Assembly (NCBI GenBank): GCA_903813345.2
Contig: CAIIXF020000005.1
Coordinates: 10,791,375 to 10,855,374, forward strand
Length of the DNA stretch: 64,000 bases
Direction of reading: 5' to 3'
DNA from: Owenia fusiformis
Taxonomy: Eukaryota > Annelida > Polychaeta > Sabellida > Oweniidae
Positions 12,701-24,321 of this stretch are shown one piece after another. Each line of letters opens with the position of its first letter. Positions within the stretch are counted from its first letter, which is position 1. Made by a program: the position numbers and the translations under genes. The notes beneath the pieces were generated by a model, which worked only from the letters and a program-made list of their open reading frames with translations, made no database searches and had not been told where the DNA came from.

Positions 12701-15700
12701 ACTGTAAGTAAAGTATTTTCTCGCCATATTACCTATATCATTTTTTGAAATTTTTTCGTCTCAATGATCCCAATACTGCATCATTAGTATTAGTTCATAC
12801 GAGGGTTGATCATAAAGTTCTCATAATATCTCTCTAATTTCTTTATTTTTCAATATATTCTAATGAAATTTTCACAGAATGTCCATCAAAGAATGTCTTA
12901 ATAATTCAGCAAAAAATATTTGGTTTACAGAAATATTAAGTAAGAAATGGTTGCCATAGTAACGGGAAATCAAGGCACCCGGGGCAAATAAAAATAATTG
13001 AGAGAATGAGCTTTATTAACCATGTTTACATACATAATAAACTCTCATGAATTACCAAACACGTTAAAATGTTAACTTGAATATGTTGTAAAGTGCTTTA
13101 ACAATTAAATAAACCGGTCGTGTAAATTGTGTGATGACAAAAGGGGTGCTTTCATGCTCCATTAGATGTGATACCAAAGTCTGAGACTCAAAGCTAATGA
13201 TCAGAAATGACTGAGTAAGAGAACGCGATAGATGCAGAGATCTTCAGAAAAATAAAATTAATACTGATAAAATGTTAGGTTAAGTTTGTAAGATCCTTGG
13301 GTCAGACTTAACATGATCTAAAACAAATATATTGCTAAGATATCAACAAAATTACACCCTGTGTGTGGTCTGTACATGTTAAGAATGAACTAAAGGGGCA
13401 AAATTAATTTTCCTCGGGATATTTAACAAAACAGTCACGGGGTCTAACAGTCACTTCTAATGAAGCATAACAATCATCCATTATGACATCACACAATTCA
13501 CATGACCATTATTATAGTTCAAAATAGTCAAGAGCCCATATTATTTGACAATTTGATGTGTTTGATAACTCATTTGACAACTTATATTGTATTTAAACAT
13601 GGTTAATGGGGGCTATTTTAGCTAGTTTTTTTATTTGCCCCGGGTGCCTTGATTTCAAGTTACTATGGCAACCATTTCTTGTTTAATATTTCTGTTATTC
13701 TTAATATTGTTTGTTGCATTAATAAAACATTCCATGCTGCACATTCTGTGAAAATTTCATAGGAAAATATTGAAAAATAAAGAAATTAGAGAGATATTAT
13801 GAGAACTTTATGATCAACCCTCGTATATGCTGATTTTGTTTTCTTTTTCCTTAAAATTTAATTTTTCTTGATCATTATTAGAACAGTTGATTGAATTATG
13901 AATCATTTTGAAACGAACCATTATTTCTTTCTCTGATTGTATACTTTTTACCAATATTGTATTCTAGTACACTTCTGAGGAAGAAGCTGTAGCCACAAGG
14001 AAAGCCCTGCATGGTACAAAATGGCCCTCATCAAACCCGAAAACTCTTAGTGTGGAATTTTCATCATTGGATGAGGTAGGCTACCTAACATTATGGAGTT
14101 AATTTTAATAAGTAGGATTGACAAAGATACCTCAAAATGGTAATGTAGAACATGAAATGAATAGTTATTACATCTGAGGGAGGAGTAAATGGTAATTTCA
14201 ATTTTCTACGTTTAAAAGCCTGTTTTCTTGATCAGTTCGATGGTTTGATCCGAGAGAGAACACTCCATTCTCAAGATATGCAGGCATCCACTTCATATGT
14301 TTACCAATTGCATGTAAAAACAAAAAAGTTCAAATTGAATCGGTGAGCAAATGAGGAAAGATATTACAGAGCTGAAATGTAGTTTAGCTTGGGGATAGAA
14401 ACGATTTCTTTGTGAGCTTCTTCAAATTATTATTGAAAACAATTCAATTGTAGCTGCAGTGGAATCGTGGGGATGCACCTCCAAAGAAAGAAGTTCCCAA
14501 AGAAGAGCCCCGCAGGACCCGAGAACGTAAGGAATCTGAGAGAGATGGTCGCAGACGTAGAAGTGGTGATCGCGGCCGAGATGAGAGAAAACCCCGCCAG
14601 GAGCGTGGGAGAGATGCACCTCCTGTGCGAGAATGGGATCGTGACAAAATAGTCCAAGGGTCAAAATCACCATCTTTATCCCCTGGTCCTAGCCCTGATA
14701 AACGACGACGATCAGGTGGTCGTGAACGATCAAGATCGCCAGATAAACGACGTGAAAGAAAATATAGAGAAAGAGGTATTGTACTAGTAACTATGTATTT
14801 TTCTGTAACTAGCTGAATTATATGGACAAAACAATTATTTGAGAAAAAATATTATGTAGGATATTTCTTTCGTCAGAATTATAGATTTCTACCTAAACAG
14901 TGTTGTGAACATTACATATTTTATTTGGCAATATACAATTTATTGTCATTGTGATAAAGCTAAACAGTGTAATCTTCAAACTGTGTAAACATTGTAGCTC
15001 CTGACAAAGAAAATGAGGCTCAACAACCAGCAAAACTCTTGGATGATCTCTTTAAGAAAACTACAACAACACCTTGCATTTACTGGCTACCACTCACAGA
15101 GGAACAGGTATGTTTCAATAAATGTTGAAGAAATAAATGTTTGGTGCAGAGCCTTGAGCTAAGGACCAGTCGACTGGTCATTACCAGGTTACTTTTGATA
15201 TGGACCAGTTGATTCTTTCACTAGGTACAAGAAAATAGCATTGCAACTGGTCCATAATGTCATTTTGATCAAGTATTCTGGGATCCTTAGCCATAGCCCT
15301 GTTTGGGCGGGGTGCTTTTAATAGACAAATAAAGTTAAGATTAAATAAGGTATCTCTGGAATTTTTATTGTACCTAAAAATGTTTGATATTGTCTTCAGC
15401 TTGGTGGGCAGAAGGTGGTGGTTGGGTGGCGTCTCACTTTCTTGTTTTATTATGTTAAAATGTGTATTTTCAAGATTGTAAAGAGAGACATCCTACGTGC
15501 AGAACAGAAGGAAAGGAGAGAAATGAGACGTCGTGAAATGGAAAAGGAAGAACAGGAAAAACAAAAGGCGCTGGAAAGAGCACGACAGGAAAGAAGAAGA
15601 GAGAGAGAAAAATATTTGAGGGTCAGTATTCTTCATATATCCCCTTTGTGCTTTTTTATCATCAGCAATGTGACTGGTTTTCGTTCTGCCATGATGATTT

Positions 15701-16052
15701 AACATAGGTCCAAACATTTTTCATAGATGGAGGGACACCTGCAATATTTATTGATACCCATGTATTTTCTGAAAAGTCATGGCAGTTTAGATGCTAAATA
15801 GCATATAGCACTCAGATTATTTTAAGAAATTTAAGAAATCATAATACTGTAATATTGCAAAAAAAATTGGCACAATTTGTAGAAAAATTCGAAATATTCT
15901 GCAAGTCAACTTAGAGCTCTTTTTTTCATGCTGGCAACTTTATTTATTATATTTTTGTTCTACTTTTCTAGGAGAGGGAACGAGAAAGGGAACGAGAGAG
16001 GCGTCGGTCAAGGTCGGACTCTAGAAGTCACAGTCGGAGGCGTCGTCGTTGA
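764..16052 (+). CDS. ACIN1: acinus (apoptotic chromatin condensation inducer), 5'-partial, 17 exons
   Basis: Exons: 764-926, 1332-1541, 2933-3082, 3348-3900, 4244-4661, 5003-5046, 5482-5572, 8613-8673, 10340-10470, 11790-11939, 12111-12273, 12462-12703, 13968-14075, 14454-14775, 14998-15107, 15475-15621, 15972-16052 (TGA). Phases agree throughout, giving 1047 codons. Numbered from 764: conserved [12 protein letters not shown] near residue 36; acidic and S/P-rich stretches; nine [10 protein letters not shown]-type units (249-338); RS-rich block (359-498); KKRRWGS and STDSLKGLIPDIK blocks; RRM about 749-828 ([42 protein letters not shown]); RE/RS region; the RNPS1/SAP18-binding motif ([23 protein letters not shown]) about 946-972; and a basic coiled RE/RS tail. 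In animals acinus forms the nuclear ASAP complex with RNPS1 and SAP18, acting on splicing and exon-junction complexes and cleaved in apoptosis. The N-terminal SAP domain is upstream of the window. RRM and binding motif look intact. Confidence 0.95.
1036..1268. mobile_element. palindromic MITE, CAGGGTG ends (mariner/Tc1-like)
   Basis: Imperfect inverted repeats of about 45 bp (CAGGGTGAGCCAAAAAAGG at the left, its complement at the right) enclose a short centre. Flanks are TG and TA, consistent with a decayed TA duplication. It is 233 bp, non-coding, and ends 63 bp before an acinus acceptor at 1332. Confidence 0.75.
3569..3838 (+). repeat. ACIN1: coding tandem repeat, 9 x 30 bp, in acinus exon
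   Basis: Nine exact-length 30-bp units each encode ten residues of the form [10 protein letters not shown]. The first residue varies (P, A, Q, L) and one unit has KEES. The array keeps the frame and lies between a lysine/glutamate region and the RS block. Third-base differences (CCC/CCT, AAA/AAG) show the units are not all freshly copied. Human acinus, as I recall it, has proline-rich segments but not this decamer, so it is probably lineage-specific. A long open frame on the other strand here is only a product of the repeat. Confidence 0.95.
4785..4905 (-). mobile_element. 3' tail of a LINE-type retroelement (truncated)
   Basis: Read on the minus strand, about 110 bp ending in an A-rich tail matches the end of the sequence at 31735-31845 (GGGGGTCATAGCCACTAC, then GTAAATATGTTACATTGATT, then A-rich). 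The shared 3' end with poly-A and different lengths is what 5'-truncated retroposition gives. It lies in the acinus intron between 4661 and 5003 and covers a candidate 36-bp exon. Confidence 0.7.
6355..7735. repeat. degenerate minisatellite in acinus intron
   Basis: About 1.4 kb of tandem, diverged units of about 60-90 bp. Recurrent words are GGATATATGAACATTTA, TTTTACGTCTGTACATC and CATCTTGACATCACATC. One neighbouring pair near 7370-7490 is nearly identical, showing recent duplication. It fills much of the 3-kb intron 5573-8612. The bases before it (5573-6350) hold no feature I recognise. Confidence 0.85.
8244..8574. mobile_element. short foldback element
   Basis: Termini AGATGGTTCCCCGTGCAGG and, inverted at the right end, AGATGGTTTTCCGTGCAGG enclose an AT-rich non-coding centre (331 bp). 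No clear target duplication was seen. It lies just upstream of the acinus acceptor at 8613. Confidence 0.6.
8761..10060. mobile_element. foldback element with CTGTAGAAGTGG ends
   Basis: The ends are inverted copies of CTGTAGAAGTGGAAACTTTA. The left flank is TA and the right is TG, so a TA target is likely. It is 1300 bp, with a further internal copy of the arm-like word AAATTTCGCCAAAGTTTCC near 9510. No transposase is encoded. It occupies the intron 8674-10339 of acinus. Confidence 0.75.
10220..10293. mobile_element. miniature CAGG-ended hairpin, TA flanks
   Basis: A 74-bp hairpin: CAGGTTGACCCAAAAA at the left, TTTTTGGGGCACCCTG at the right, TA on both sides. Its ends match the element at 1036. 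It lies 47 bp before the acinus acceptor at 10340. Confidence 0.7.
10840..11433. mobile_element. non-autonomous hAT element with 8-bp target duplication
   Basis: The termini TAGTGGTGTA and TACAACACTA face each other, and ATAGAGTT is repeated exactly at 10832-10839 and 11434-11441. An 8-bp duplication and TAGTG-type ends are hallmarks of hAT transposons. The arms continue inward for about 130 bp with gaps (GAGTCTGAGA, TCGCGATTT). No coding capacity. It lies in the acinus intron 10471-11789. Confidence 0.88.
12800..13823. mobile_element. mariner-like foldback element inside the RRM intron
   Basis: TA on both sides; termini CGAGGGTTGATCATAAAGTT and its complement. The arms run about 220 bp (including GGTTGCCATAGTAAC and CCGGGTGCCTTGAT words in mirror order), and the centre is also loosely symmetric. 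It is 1024 bp and non-coding. The termini resemble mariner ends of the type CGAGGGTNGNTCAAAAAGTT. It sits between the two acinus exons that encode the RRM. Confidence 0.85.
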
Positions 16053-16588
16053 TGACATCACACTTGTGAATATTACATAATTCATTTGGGACTCTAGCTA
16101 TATATAGATGTAAATATGATTGCGGTATAACAGTGGTTTATATGCAACATTTTTGTAGAAATATAAGATTATTACGCATCTGCGTCACATCTACCTAACT
16201 GATATATCCATTCAGTTGAATATTCAGCCACACAAGGTGTTCAGGAAATATGATAATTTACAAGATTTCTTAACTTGTACTATGGCCTCTTCATTATAAA
16301 ACCTTTAGGTAATTTATTGAAATTATTGTAGAAACAACATCCATATCATTTAAGAACGCTGGATCTTATGATGAGAAAATCCAGTTAGTAATTAATTAGG
16401 TCATTAGTTGAAGCAAGTATGACTGATTGTATAAGATATATCTAATAGGTAGCTGGTGATAGAGATAAACTCAATGAAAACACAGATGTAGTTTTAGTAC
16501 AGTATATCCCAGGAGTCTATGTCATGCTCTAGAGCAATTTTCAAAGCATTTTCAGTATTTAGTATAATCCAAGGGATGTGAACTGATT

Positions 16589-16594
16589 AATAAA
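16589..16594 (+). promoter_or_regulatory. candidate acinus poly(A) signal
   Basis: This AATAAA lies 537 bp after the acinus stop codon at 16052, the first canonical signal downstream. A second pair of overlapping AATAAA hexamers at 17177-17187 is an alternative that would give a longer 3' UTR. Confidence 0.45.
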
Positions 16595-16609
16595 ATATGG
16601 CATCACATT

Positions 16610-19600
16610 TGATATGTGTTATCTAAACTGTAAATTGCACATGAATGATACCAGTATTACATGATATTTATGAGTCAGGTAACCTTCCTTAACTGCTATA
16701 CATTAAATTTGTTTAAATTAAACTTGATGTTAGAACATAAGACCTTCATTTTATGTATTACTACAGTTTTTATTATTGATTTTAAATAGTATAGAGTCCG
16801 AATGTGTATATCTGTTAGATTTTCCATTGGGGCAGCTTTATCTGAGAATAATACACACAAAGCATCCTTCTCGGCTTCGCCCTTGGTTATGTCTGTAGCT
16901 GATAGATGCACAAAATGTACGTGAGGGGGTTGTAGTAATTTGGAACATGAGGGGAAAATGAAATAAGAATATTGGGAATTAAGGAATTTGAGATTCCAAA
17001 ATAAAGAATTTGAAGGAACTTGCATTGTATAATATGGAACATTAAACACAACACATATGCCACTCCCACCCCCTTTTATAAAGTGGACTGTGAGAGTCAT
17101 TTTCCGAATTTAATTTTTCTTATATATGGTATTTTATTAGTTTTAATTATTAAGACTCCCTGTACATAATCAATGGAATAAAATAAATATAGAACAAAAT
17201 ATATGAGTTTCTTCTATCAACTGCATGCATGTTGTACTATTAGTATGAATTCACATATTGAATCATCAAATCCCTTTTGAAATATCTTTTTACCATTCTT
17301 ATTGATACTATGTCCCGATTTCATGTCATTTACAGAAAAACCAGCTAGAAATGGTAAACCTATTTTTCGGGAGACTCTTGAACAATGCATTTAACATGAT
17401 GCGTAGTTGCATACCATGTAAACCTGTCTCATTCTGCTTAAACGATGACGTTGAAAGAATAAAATTTTAGGTTCAAGAGCATGGTTCAATTAACCATATG
17501 TAATGCATATTACAGATAAATTCATGAATAATATATATTTTAACAATTATTTTAAACAAAACTAAACACAGATGTAAAGCATTGCACTTGGACTATGGGT
17601 AATTCTGTTGACCTGGAATTGACCATACACTAAACAAATCGAGTGAGTGAATAGGTTAAAATTGTTAGGGTATCATGAAAAACATTCCATGAAATCGAGA
17701 GCTTAAAAAGTAGTTAAAATTGATAAAATATCCTGTTTATAAAGTCATGACTGATGCAAAGAAATTTCTACCTTTGTATATTCAAGCCAATATTTTTATG
17801 GCGGATGGCTGGCTTTGCTAGAAAATTGTTTCACTTTAGCTCGGTGTTATGCATTCTCGAGCAAATCATGATTTTTGTCTTACCCCAAATAGTACAATGT
17901 TCCTTGGAATGTACAGTACTATCCTTGTACTATCAAATAGCTGAATGCTGGGAAAGCCAACACAAGTGCATCCATGAAGCAATAAATATGATGAATACAA
18001 ACTTAGATATTTCAATAAATAAATTATAATATTTATTAATATGTAAGGTTTTATTAACAGCCAAAGACATGTATACAAACTGGTATCAGGTTCTTCATAC
18101 ACTGCTGAACTTCTGATACAAACAGTTTGCATTACTATCTCCAGCTATTAATTTATTTGCACAATAATATTTGTTATTTATCTTGTCCTGACAGCATACT
18201 TCATTCGTTTGATCACAAGGGCTGTCTTGGCATTTGTCGTAGAGATCTTCAACAAGCCAAACCCTAAAAGTAAGTATTCGAACACTTAGAAATTGATACT
18301 TAAGTTATGATCAGGTTTCAGTTTGTCTGATAACATCAACATCATCGATTGCCATGCTCGACGGCATGCTAATTACAGGGAGTATAAGGTATCGACAGTG
18401 ATCAAGGAGGTTAAGTAATACGTTTCGGCAAGAACTTATACTTGAGTTTTCAACCTTATGACCCCTGTGGATTCCAGTTTTCTTATCAATTTGTTTCCAA
18501 GAGACCCAATAAGAACTATTTCCTTCAACCTTTACACCCAATGGGGCAAGTAAATAATATGAATGGGGAAACTAACCCCTAATAGAACCACAATTCTACA
18601 CAGTCACGTACAAGTTCTCTAAAAAATGTGTAAATTAACCTCCCTATTCTCTTTGATATAGCGAAACATGAATTCAGGAGTTATGGCGTGGACTCGGATT
18701 CAATGAGTGTGAATTGTCGATCATTGCTATATAAAAGGTGTTGTTTATCAAACTTTGCACGAGATGCGTTGCGTCGAGTGTTAAGTTAGGAAGCAACGCC
18801 TCAGTGGAATGAATCGGCCACAATGCATTGAGTATCGGGCTTAAATTCTTTTCACACATTGCAAAATATTTTAAACAATTTCACTTGAAAGATGCGAAAT
18901 AACTTAAAAGAATATGTATACCCTCGAGGGTATATCATTTTAAAGCGATTACGCAGATGGTATATGAATGAATTACCCGTAAATTGCTAAGAAACAACTG
19001 TCTTTTGAATTGTCGGCACAAAACTTAGTGTTAGTCATTCCATCTTTGCAGCATTTTTTGTGTGTATCCTCTGTACACCTACATTTAGATGCTCGAGAAT
19101 ATCTGTTACTAAGTCTAAAAAAAATATGTTTCTGTTCTTATTATATTATGACAAAATTATATTATATATTCTTCACAATTGCTGCCATTTTTCATCGACT
19201 TCTCTTGTATCATGTGTCATGAAACTATTTTTTGCTAAAACTATTCACCTAAGTTTAGACAAAATTAGCAATTGAAATCTTTAAGAAATCGAAATTGCCA
19301 TTTTCATCAAAAAGCCCCGTTGTTCAAAGAACTAAGAGTCTCCCTGAAAAACTAAAATCTCACCCAAAATGGTGCTGTTTAATTAATGAGAATCAAGCGA
19401 TAAATTAATCATCATTACAGTCTTGCACTAAGCCCCCATGTCACCCCCTCGATCCCAATTTCATAAAAAGATATTATTACAGAGAACTCTCCGATCACAA
19501 TCACTTTTGTAGAATCACACGGGCTTGATGTCAGAATAAGAAAATGTTGAGTAAAATATTTCTTACGAATATGTTGGGACTGTAAGATAACAGACCAGTA

Positions 19601-19873
19601 ACACTTGTAACATCAGCAGCCATATTAATCTAGACATCTTCAACTTCTGGTGAATTACTCCTAGAAACAGAAAGACAATGTTTATAAGATCTAGGTACCC
19701 CCCCCCCCCCGATGAACATAACCCTTATCTCATTTGGCAACTAAAAATGGATAAATACTTGCTTCAAAGATAGATAAAATGACCAGGTTTTAATTAGCAG
19801 ACCATGATTTAAGAATTGAAACAGGAAGACACGAGAAAAAGAAAAAAGAAATTGAAAATGATACATTTTATAA
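16610..19873. other. intergenic, no gene seen
   Basis: AT-rich sequence after acinus. I found no exon, repeat family or RNA gene with support. Small items are a perfect 18-bp palindrome at about 18917 (TATACCCTCGAGGGTATA) and a run of 13 C at 19698-19710. Confidence 0.5.
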
Positions 19874-21217
19874 CACGCCTTACCATCGCGTAAGCAGGCG
19901 TCACCGTACAGCGTCAAAAAATAGCGGAGTGCAGTTTTCTGTACGGTAACGCAAATTAACTGCTTTGAAGCAAAAACTATGACAAGGGTTTAAAAAAAAT
20001 TAATTTGATTAATCATGTTAATTAAAGGTTGTTTTTTCACATTTCGTTTGGTTATTATTTTCCCTGCCGGCTAAGAGTATGGATTATTTTTATGAGAATA
20101 TGTATTTGTTGACGGGCGAAGATTCAGAAAACAACCATGCATTATGTATATTTAAAAAAGATCAAATTTGTACGGTGACGCACCAGCTGTACGGTGACGC
20201 TATGCTTTGATGAACTAAATGAGACTAAGATTGTATGAAATGGAAACTCTGGAGTATGATCATTTGTTCATATATAGTGCATGGGCGCTACAGTTCAACG
20301 ATATCTTCCACCGCTTAATGGAAGGTTACTGGAAATGTATGATACGGTAAAGATCATGAAACCAAAAACTCTCTTGTTGCTATGTTATTGATGTTTTAAA
20401 ACAAGGGATGTCACAAGTAAATCTCATCTTGCACGTGTGACTTTTTAGGATGAAAGATGCAATATCTTGCATGGGGTAAAGATGGCTGTGTAGGCTATCT
20501 TTGTTAGTCATATGAGAAAAGTCTGGTTTAGTTCAAATGATACCAAAGCATTACGTCAACTTTCAAATAGTTAATTCCATGAAAACTAAAAATATCGAAA
20601 TTAATACTTCCTGTCTGCCATCTTAAATGCGAAGGTGACGGCTGTAACCTTCGCTTGATACTTACCAGTGATAATGTACATGTAGATCTGACGCTTCTTT
20701 ACCTCTTGTTCGAGCAGTAAGCTTAGAGCATTTCATAAAATCTAAGGAAGCGTCACCGTACAGCTGATGCGTCACCGTAAAGTTCTGATCTTTTTTGAAT
20801 AAATACACTGAATGATTTTTTGCCGAATAATCATCTGTTCTAAAATGTGTAGATAACAAATACATATTCTCATAAAAATAATCCATACTCTCAGACGACA
20901 GGGAAAATAATAACCAAACGAAAAGTGAAAAAACAACATTTTTCTCTCGAGTCGATTATGTGGGCCGATCCAGTCAGAAAAAATCGGAGCAGTGCTCGAA
21001 AAACATTTATCATAATTAGAAAGTTAAAACAATTCCTAAGAGAATGCTGTTTTTATTACACCCGAAATTGTATTTATTTTCATCTAATTAATCTTTTTAA
21101 AACCCTCATTATAGTTTTTGCTTCAACTCAGTTAGTTTTCGTCACCGTACAAAACACTGTACTACTGTATTTTTTGACGCTGTACGGTGACGCCTGCTTA
21201 CGCGATGGTTAGGCGTG
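19874..21217. mobile_element. foldback element, CACGC ends, 5-bp duplication TATAA
   Basis: Starts CACGCCTTACCATCGCGTAA and ends with its close complement. TATAA is repeated at 19869-19873 and 21218-21222. The arms are about 400 bp with further mirrored blocks (TTTGGTTATTATTTTCCCTG, GAGAATATGTATTTGTT). The word GTACGGTGACGC and its complement occur repeatedly at both ends. 1344 bp, no coding capacity. The ends resemble those of the element at 57013. Confidence 0.85.
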
Positions 21218-21222
21218 TATAA

Positions 21223-23340
21223 GTAACTTTTCAATCGACGTTGGGAGCTATTTGAAAAAGGAAAAAATAGACTGTATGATAGTCATATTGAAATGTTTCT
21301 TCACTAACTGTATATTTATATGTAAATATTTTTAATTGTTTTTTTTAGGAAGCCAAATGTTTGGTTTAAAACACAATTGGTCTTGAATCTTAGTCAAATA
21401 GGTAGATGCTATTAAGTTGGGCGTTTAGAAAACGTTAGCTAAAGAAAATGAAATCACAGCATTACCCAGTGACAGTCACATAACATCATTTCAAATACAC
21501 TATTTTGAATACGATGACATGCACATTCAAAAAATAATCGATTGGAAAAAATGTGACGTATTTGTTATATTACTCAAAGAATGTAAGATTATCTAAGAAA
21601 TTACACTTTTTTTCAAATTTTGCATATGGTCCCGACATAAAAAATATAATTACATCATTTACAAATATTTGAAAAAAGAAAATTTTCAGACTGGTTTAAT
21701 TAAGGCGAAATGCCTGGAAAAATGTTATAGATGCATTTTGTTTAGATGATGTAACCAGAGATGTCTATGAGCATTTTTAGAAAAACTATTCCGATTTAAT
21801 TTAAATTTCCTTACCTTTCAACCGTTTACCCTGCTCTGAAGTTAAAGTTGTGAGATCTTGAGTATTGCCAAGATTAAGAGCTGTCCGTGTCTTAACTGTC
21901 CACTGGCCAGTATGTTTTATATTATATTGACACATATAGACGGCTATGCAATTAATTTTGCATGACATGTAAACAAATTCGCTTTGTTCTGAAGTAAAAT
22001 TATTTGATCAAGGCTTGGGAAAATAATTAACAAATACTGCATTCTTTCCCCCTTTACAACATATCTTATTCCTAACAACAGATAAAATCCCGTTAATAGA
22101 TTAGGGAGTGACTTATAAAGGATTAGTAATAATTAAAAGAATTAAAGGATGTAGGTACAATACAAGGATACGTCCTTGCACGCTGAAGACGATTGTGATC
22201 TCAAAGCCTGAAAAGCTTGATGAAGGACACAACTTATTGACGTTTCTATTATAAAGCATTTACACCGATCACAACCATTTGTTGTTAATCTAATTCCATT
22301 GGTCTCCATTCATAAATCAACTTTTTTTATCGTGGTTCCAGCATCGAATTACACGAATGCTGTTGTTTTTATTGCATTGTGTCCATGTCAATCCAAAAAT
22401 GTGCAAACTCAGAACCGATGCTTACTCGTTGTATTCAAAGTATTTCGAAACCATGTAGAAAAGAAACCCGAATTGATCAGGTGATGAAGCCAAGAACTAA
22501 CTATTTAAAGTGACTGAAAATGATTACAATGAGTACGAAAGGCACACGGAAAGGAAGCACCACCCATCCAGCATGGGTGGACAAGCTCTTTAAGACACAA
22601 ATAATACTTCGTATTAACTAGAAAATAAAATAAGGGGAACTATGACATTCGATCAAATGCCCATCATCTTTTTCCGCCATCAACACATTAATTAAGTTCA
22701 TAAGTCAACTGTGTGGCGTACGACAAAGAGGCACCCGAACCTCTATATTCTGTGATAACCTCACTAAACCCAAAGGATTGGTATCGATATGGTGAACTGA
22801 ATTCAACAATGTTTTCCCCTTAAACCTATTATTGAAAACATTCTGTAAAAAACACAGTCCTTTATGTTATTTTGACTGATTGACAACAATTTCATGCGAA
22901 AATTATTCATATATATTTTATATAACTGTTTTAGTTAACATTTTTTTGTTTTTGGTGCAATTGTTTTTTGTTCCTTTCTACCAATTCTTGAGAATGCAAA
23001 TAAATATCTTTCCGAAGCTTGTTGGAACAAAATAGCATATACAACATTTTCTTAGACCTCTCAATATTATACTATTAGTATATTACTACTAGTATTTATA
23101 CAAAGGAAATTTTGGTTTATTTTACAAAAAGTATTCAAAAAATTAAAACAAAACTCCCAAAATAGATAGAAATTGAGATAAACCTTTTATTTCATTAAAG
23201 CAGATATGAAATGGTATTTTTAACCTACAGGAATCAATATAATTTTTTGATAAATGTATTTGGACATGTTTTCTCATCAGTATTGTAAAAATTATTTCAC
23301 TCTAACGATCGTTATAGCTGCTTAATAAGCAATATTCGAA
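21223..23340. other. intergenic, no gene seen
   Basis: AT-rich sequence without a recognisable gene. A short hairpin (CCACCCATCCAGCATGGGTGG split as stem and loop) lies at about 22561-22582. Nothing else is supportable. Confidence 0.4.
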
Positions 23341-23358
23341 TTGGTTGTGACGTTATTG

Positions 23359-23541
23359 GCCCCCACGTGATCTCTCACTGGTCCCCACGTGGCCCATAAC
23401 GTCATAATGCCAAAATGTTTTGTTTTGGTTTACACTACAATCCTATGGTTGCCGTGACGTTGTGATTACTAAGGAACCAAGAAACCAAAGCTATATTTTG
23501 TATATGACGTTACTTATCACGTGGGGGCCAATTTGATTGAT
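23359..23541. repeat. short palindromic repeat around GGCCCCCACGTGAT
   Basis: TTGGCCCCCACGTGAT at about 23359 faces ATCACGTGGGGGCCAA at about 23517, with a further CCCCACGTGG near 23384. Looks like a small foldback element; target duplications are not clear. It lies about 450 bp upstream of the candidate TATA box of the next gene, so an E-box (CACGTG) regulatory role cannot be excluded. Confidence 0.5.
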
Positions 23542-23984
23542 CAGTTAGTTTTATTTCGTTATTTATGACCGTTAGCAGTTATCTAACATTTATTTTATAA
23601 TGGCTATCGCAAGAACTCTACGTTGGGCTTACAATGCAGAAAACCGCATTTTTGTAGCTGCAAGTTGAGAAAAGCTATTTCAGTTGTCCTTTAACATTTT
23701 GAGAGTTGACATCTCTTCAAATATCTTTCCTAACTGGCATTCTAATATTTCTTAAAACGGGAGTTTTTATCAATGTAGCATTGGCATACAGACGAACTTA
23801 TATTTAATCAATGTATAGGGGCTCCTTTTTAAGGGGTACGATTTGACTAAATATCCTTGATTAAATCATCACCAGTGCCACCTATCGTGGCCCGATTTAG
23901 ATACCATTGATTTATAAGGAAGCTAGAGGCAGACATATGTATAACTAAGCGATAGAGTGTGAACGCTAAGGATACTACAGAGTG

Positions 23985-23992
23985 TATAAAAA
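23985..23992 (+). promoter_or_regulatory. candidate TATA box
   Basis: TATAAAAA lies 330 bp before the ATG of the secreted-protein gene at 24322. Position and match suggest a core promoter, but short upstream ATGs follow and no initiator was established. Confidence 0.3.
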
Positions 23993-24321
23993 TGAGAGAA
24001 TGTACTAATTCTTAATCAAGCCAGAGTAAACATGTAAGCTGACAGGAGAAGAGACAAGAGAATAGCCAAACAAATAGAAACTTTTGAAGGGAGAGAAAAA
24101 TGAGATTGAACATGTGGAGTGCATGGAGTGACTAGGTACAATAAAGAATTTTAAGAGTCTCAGTACTTAGTGTTAAGAGTGGGTCTACATGATAAAGCGA
24201 TAAAGTCGATCAGATTTTTTGGGGTCATCGTGTACTTATAGCGAACAAGTATATTTGTGATACACTTTCTGCACTTTGCCCAGCATACAAAGTCGTTTGA
24301 ACGAATCGATTGAAATCTAAA

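Noticed and set aside
19874-21217. CRISPR-like array of GTACGGTGACGC words
   Set aside because: Spacing is irregular, both orientations occur, and the words lie in mirrored arms of a transposon in a eukaryotic genome.
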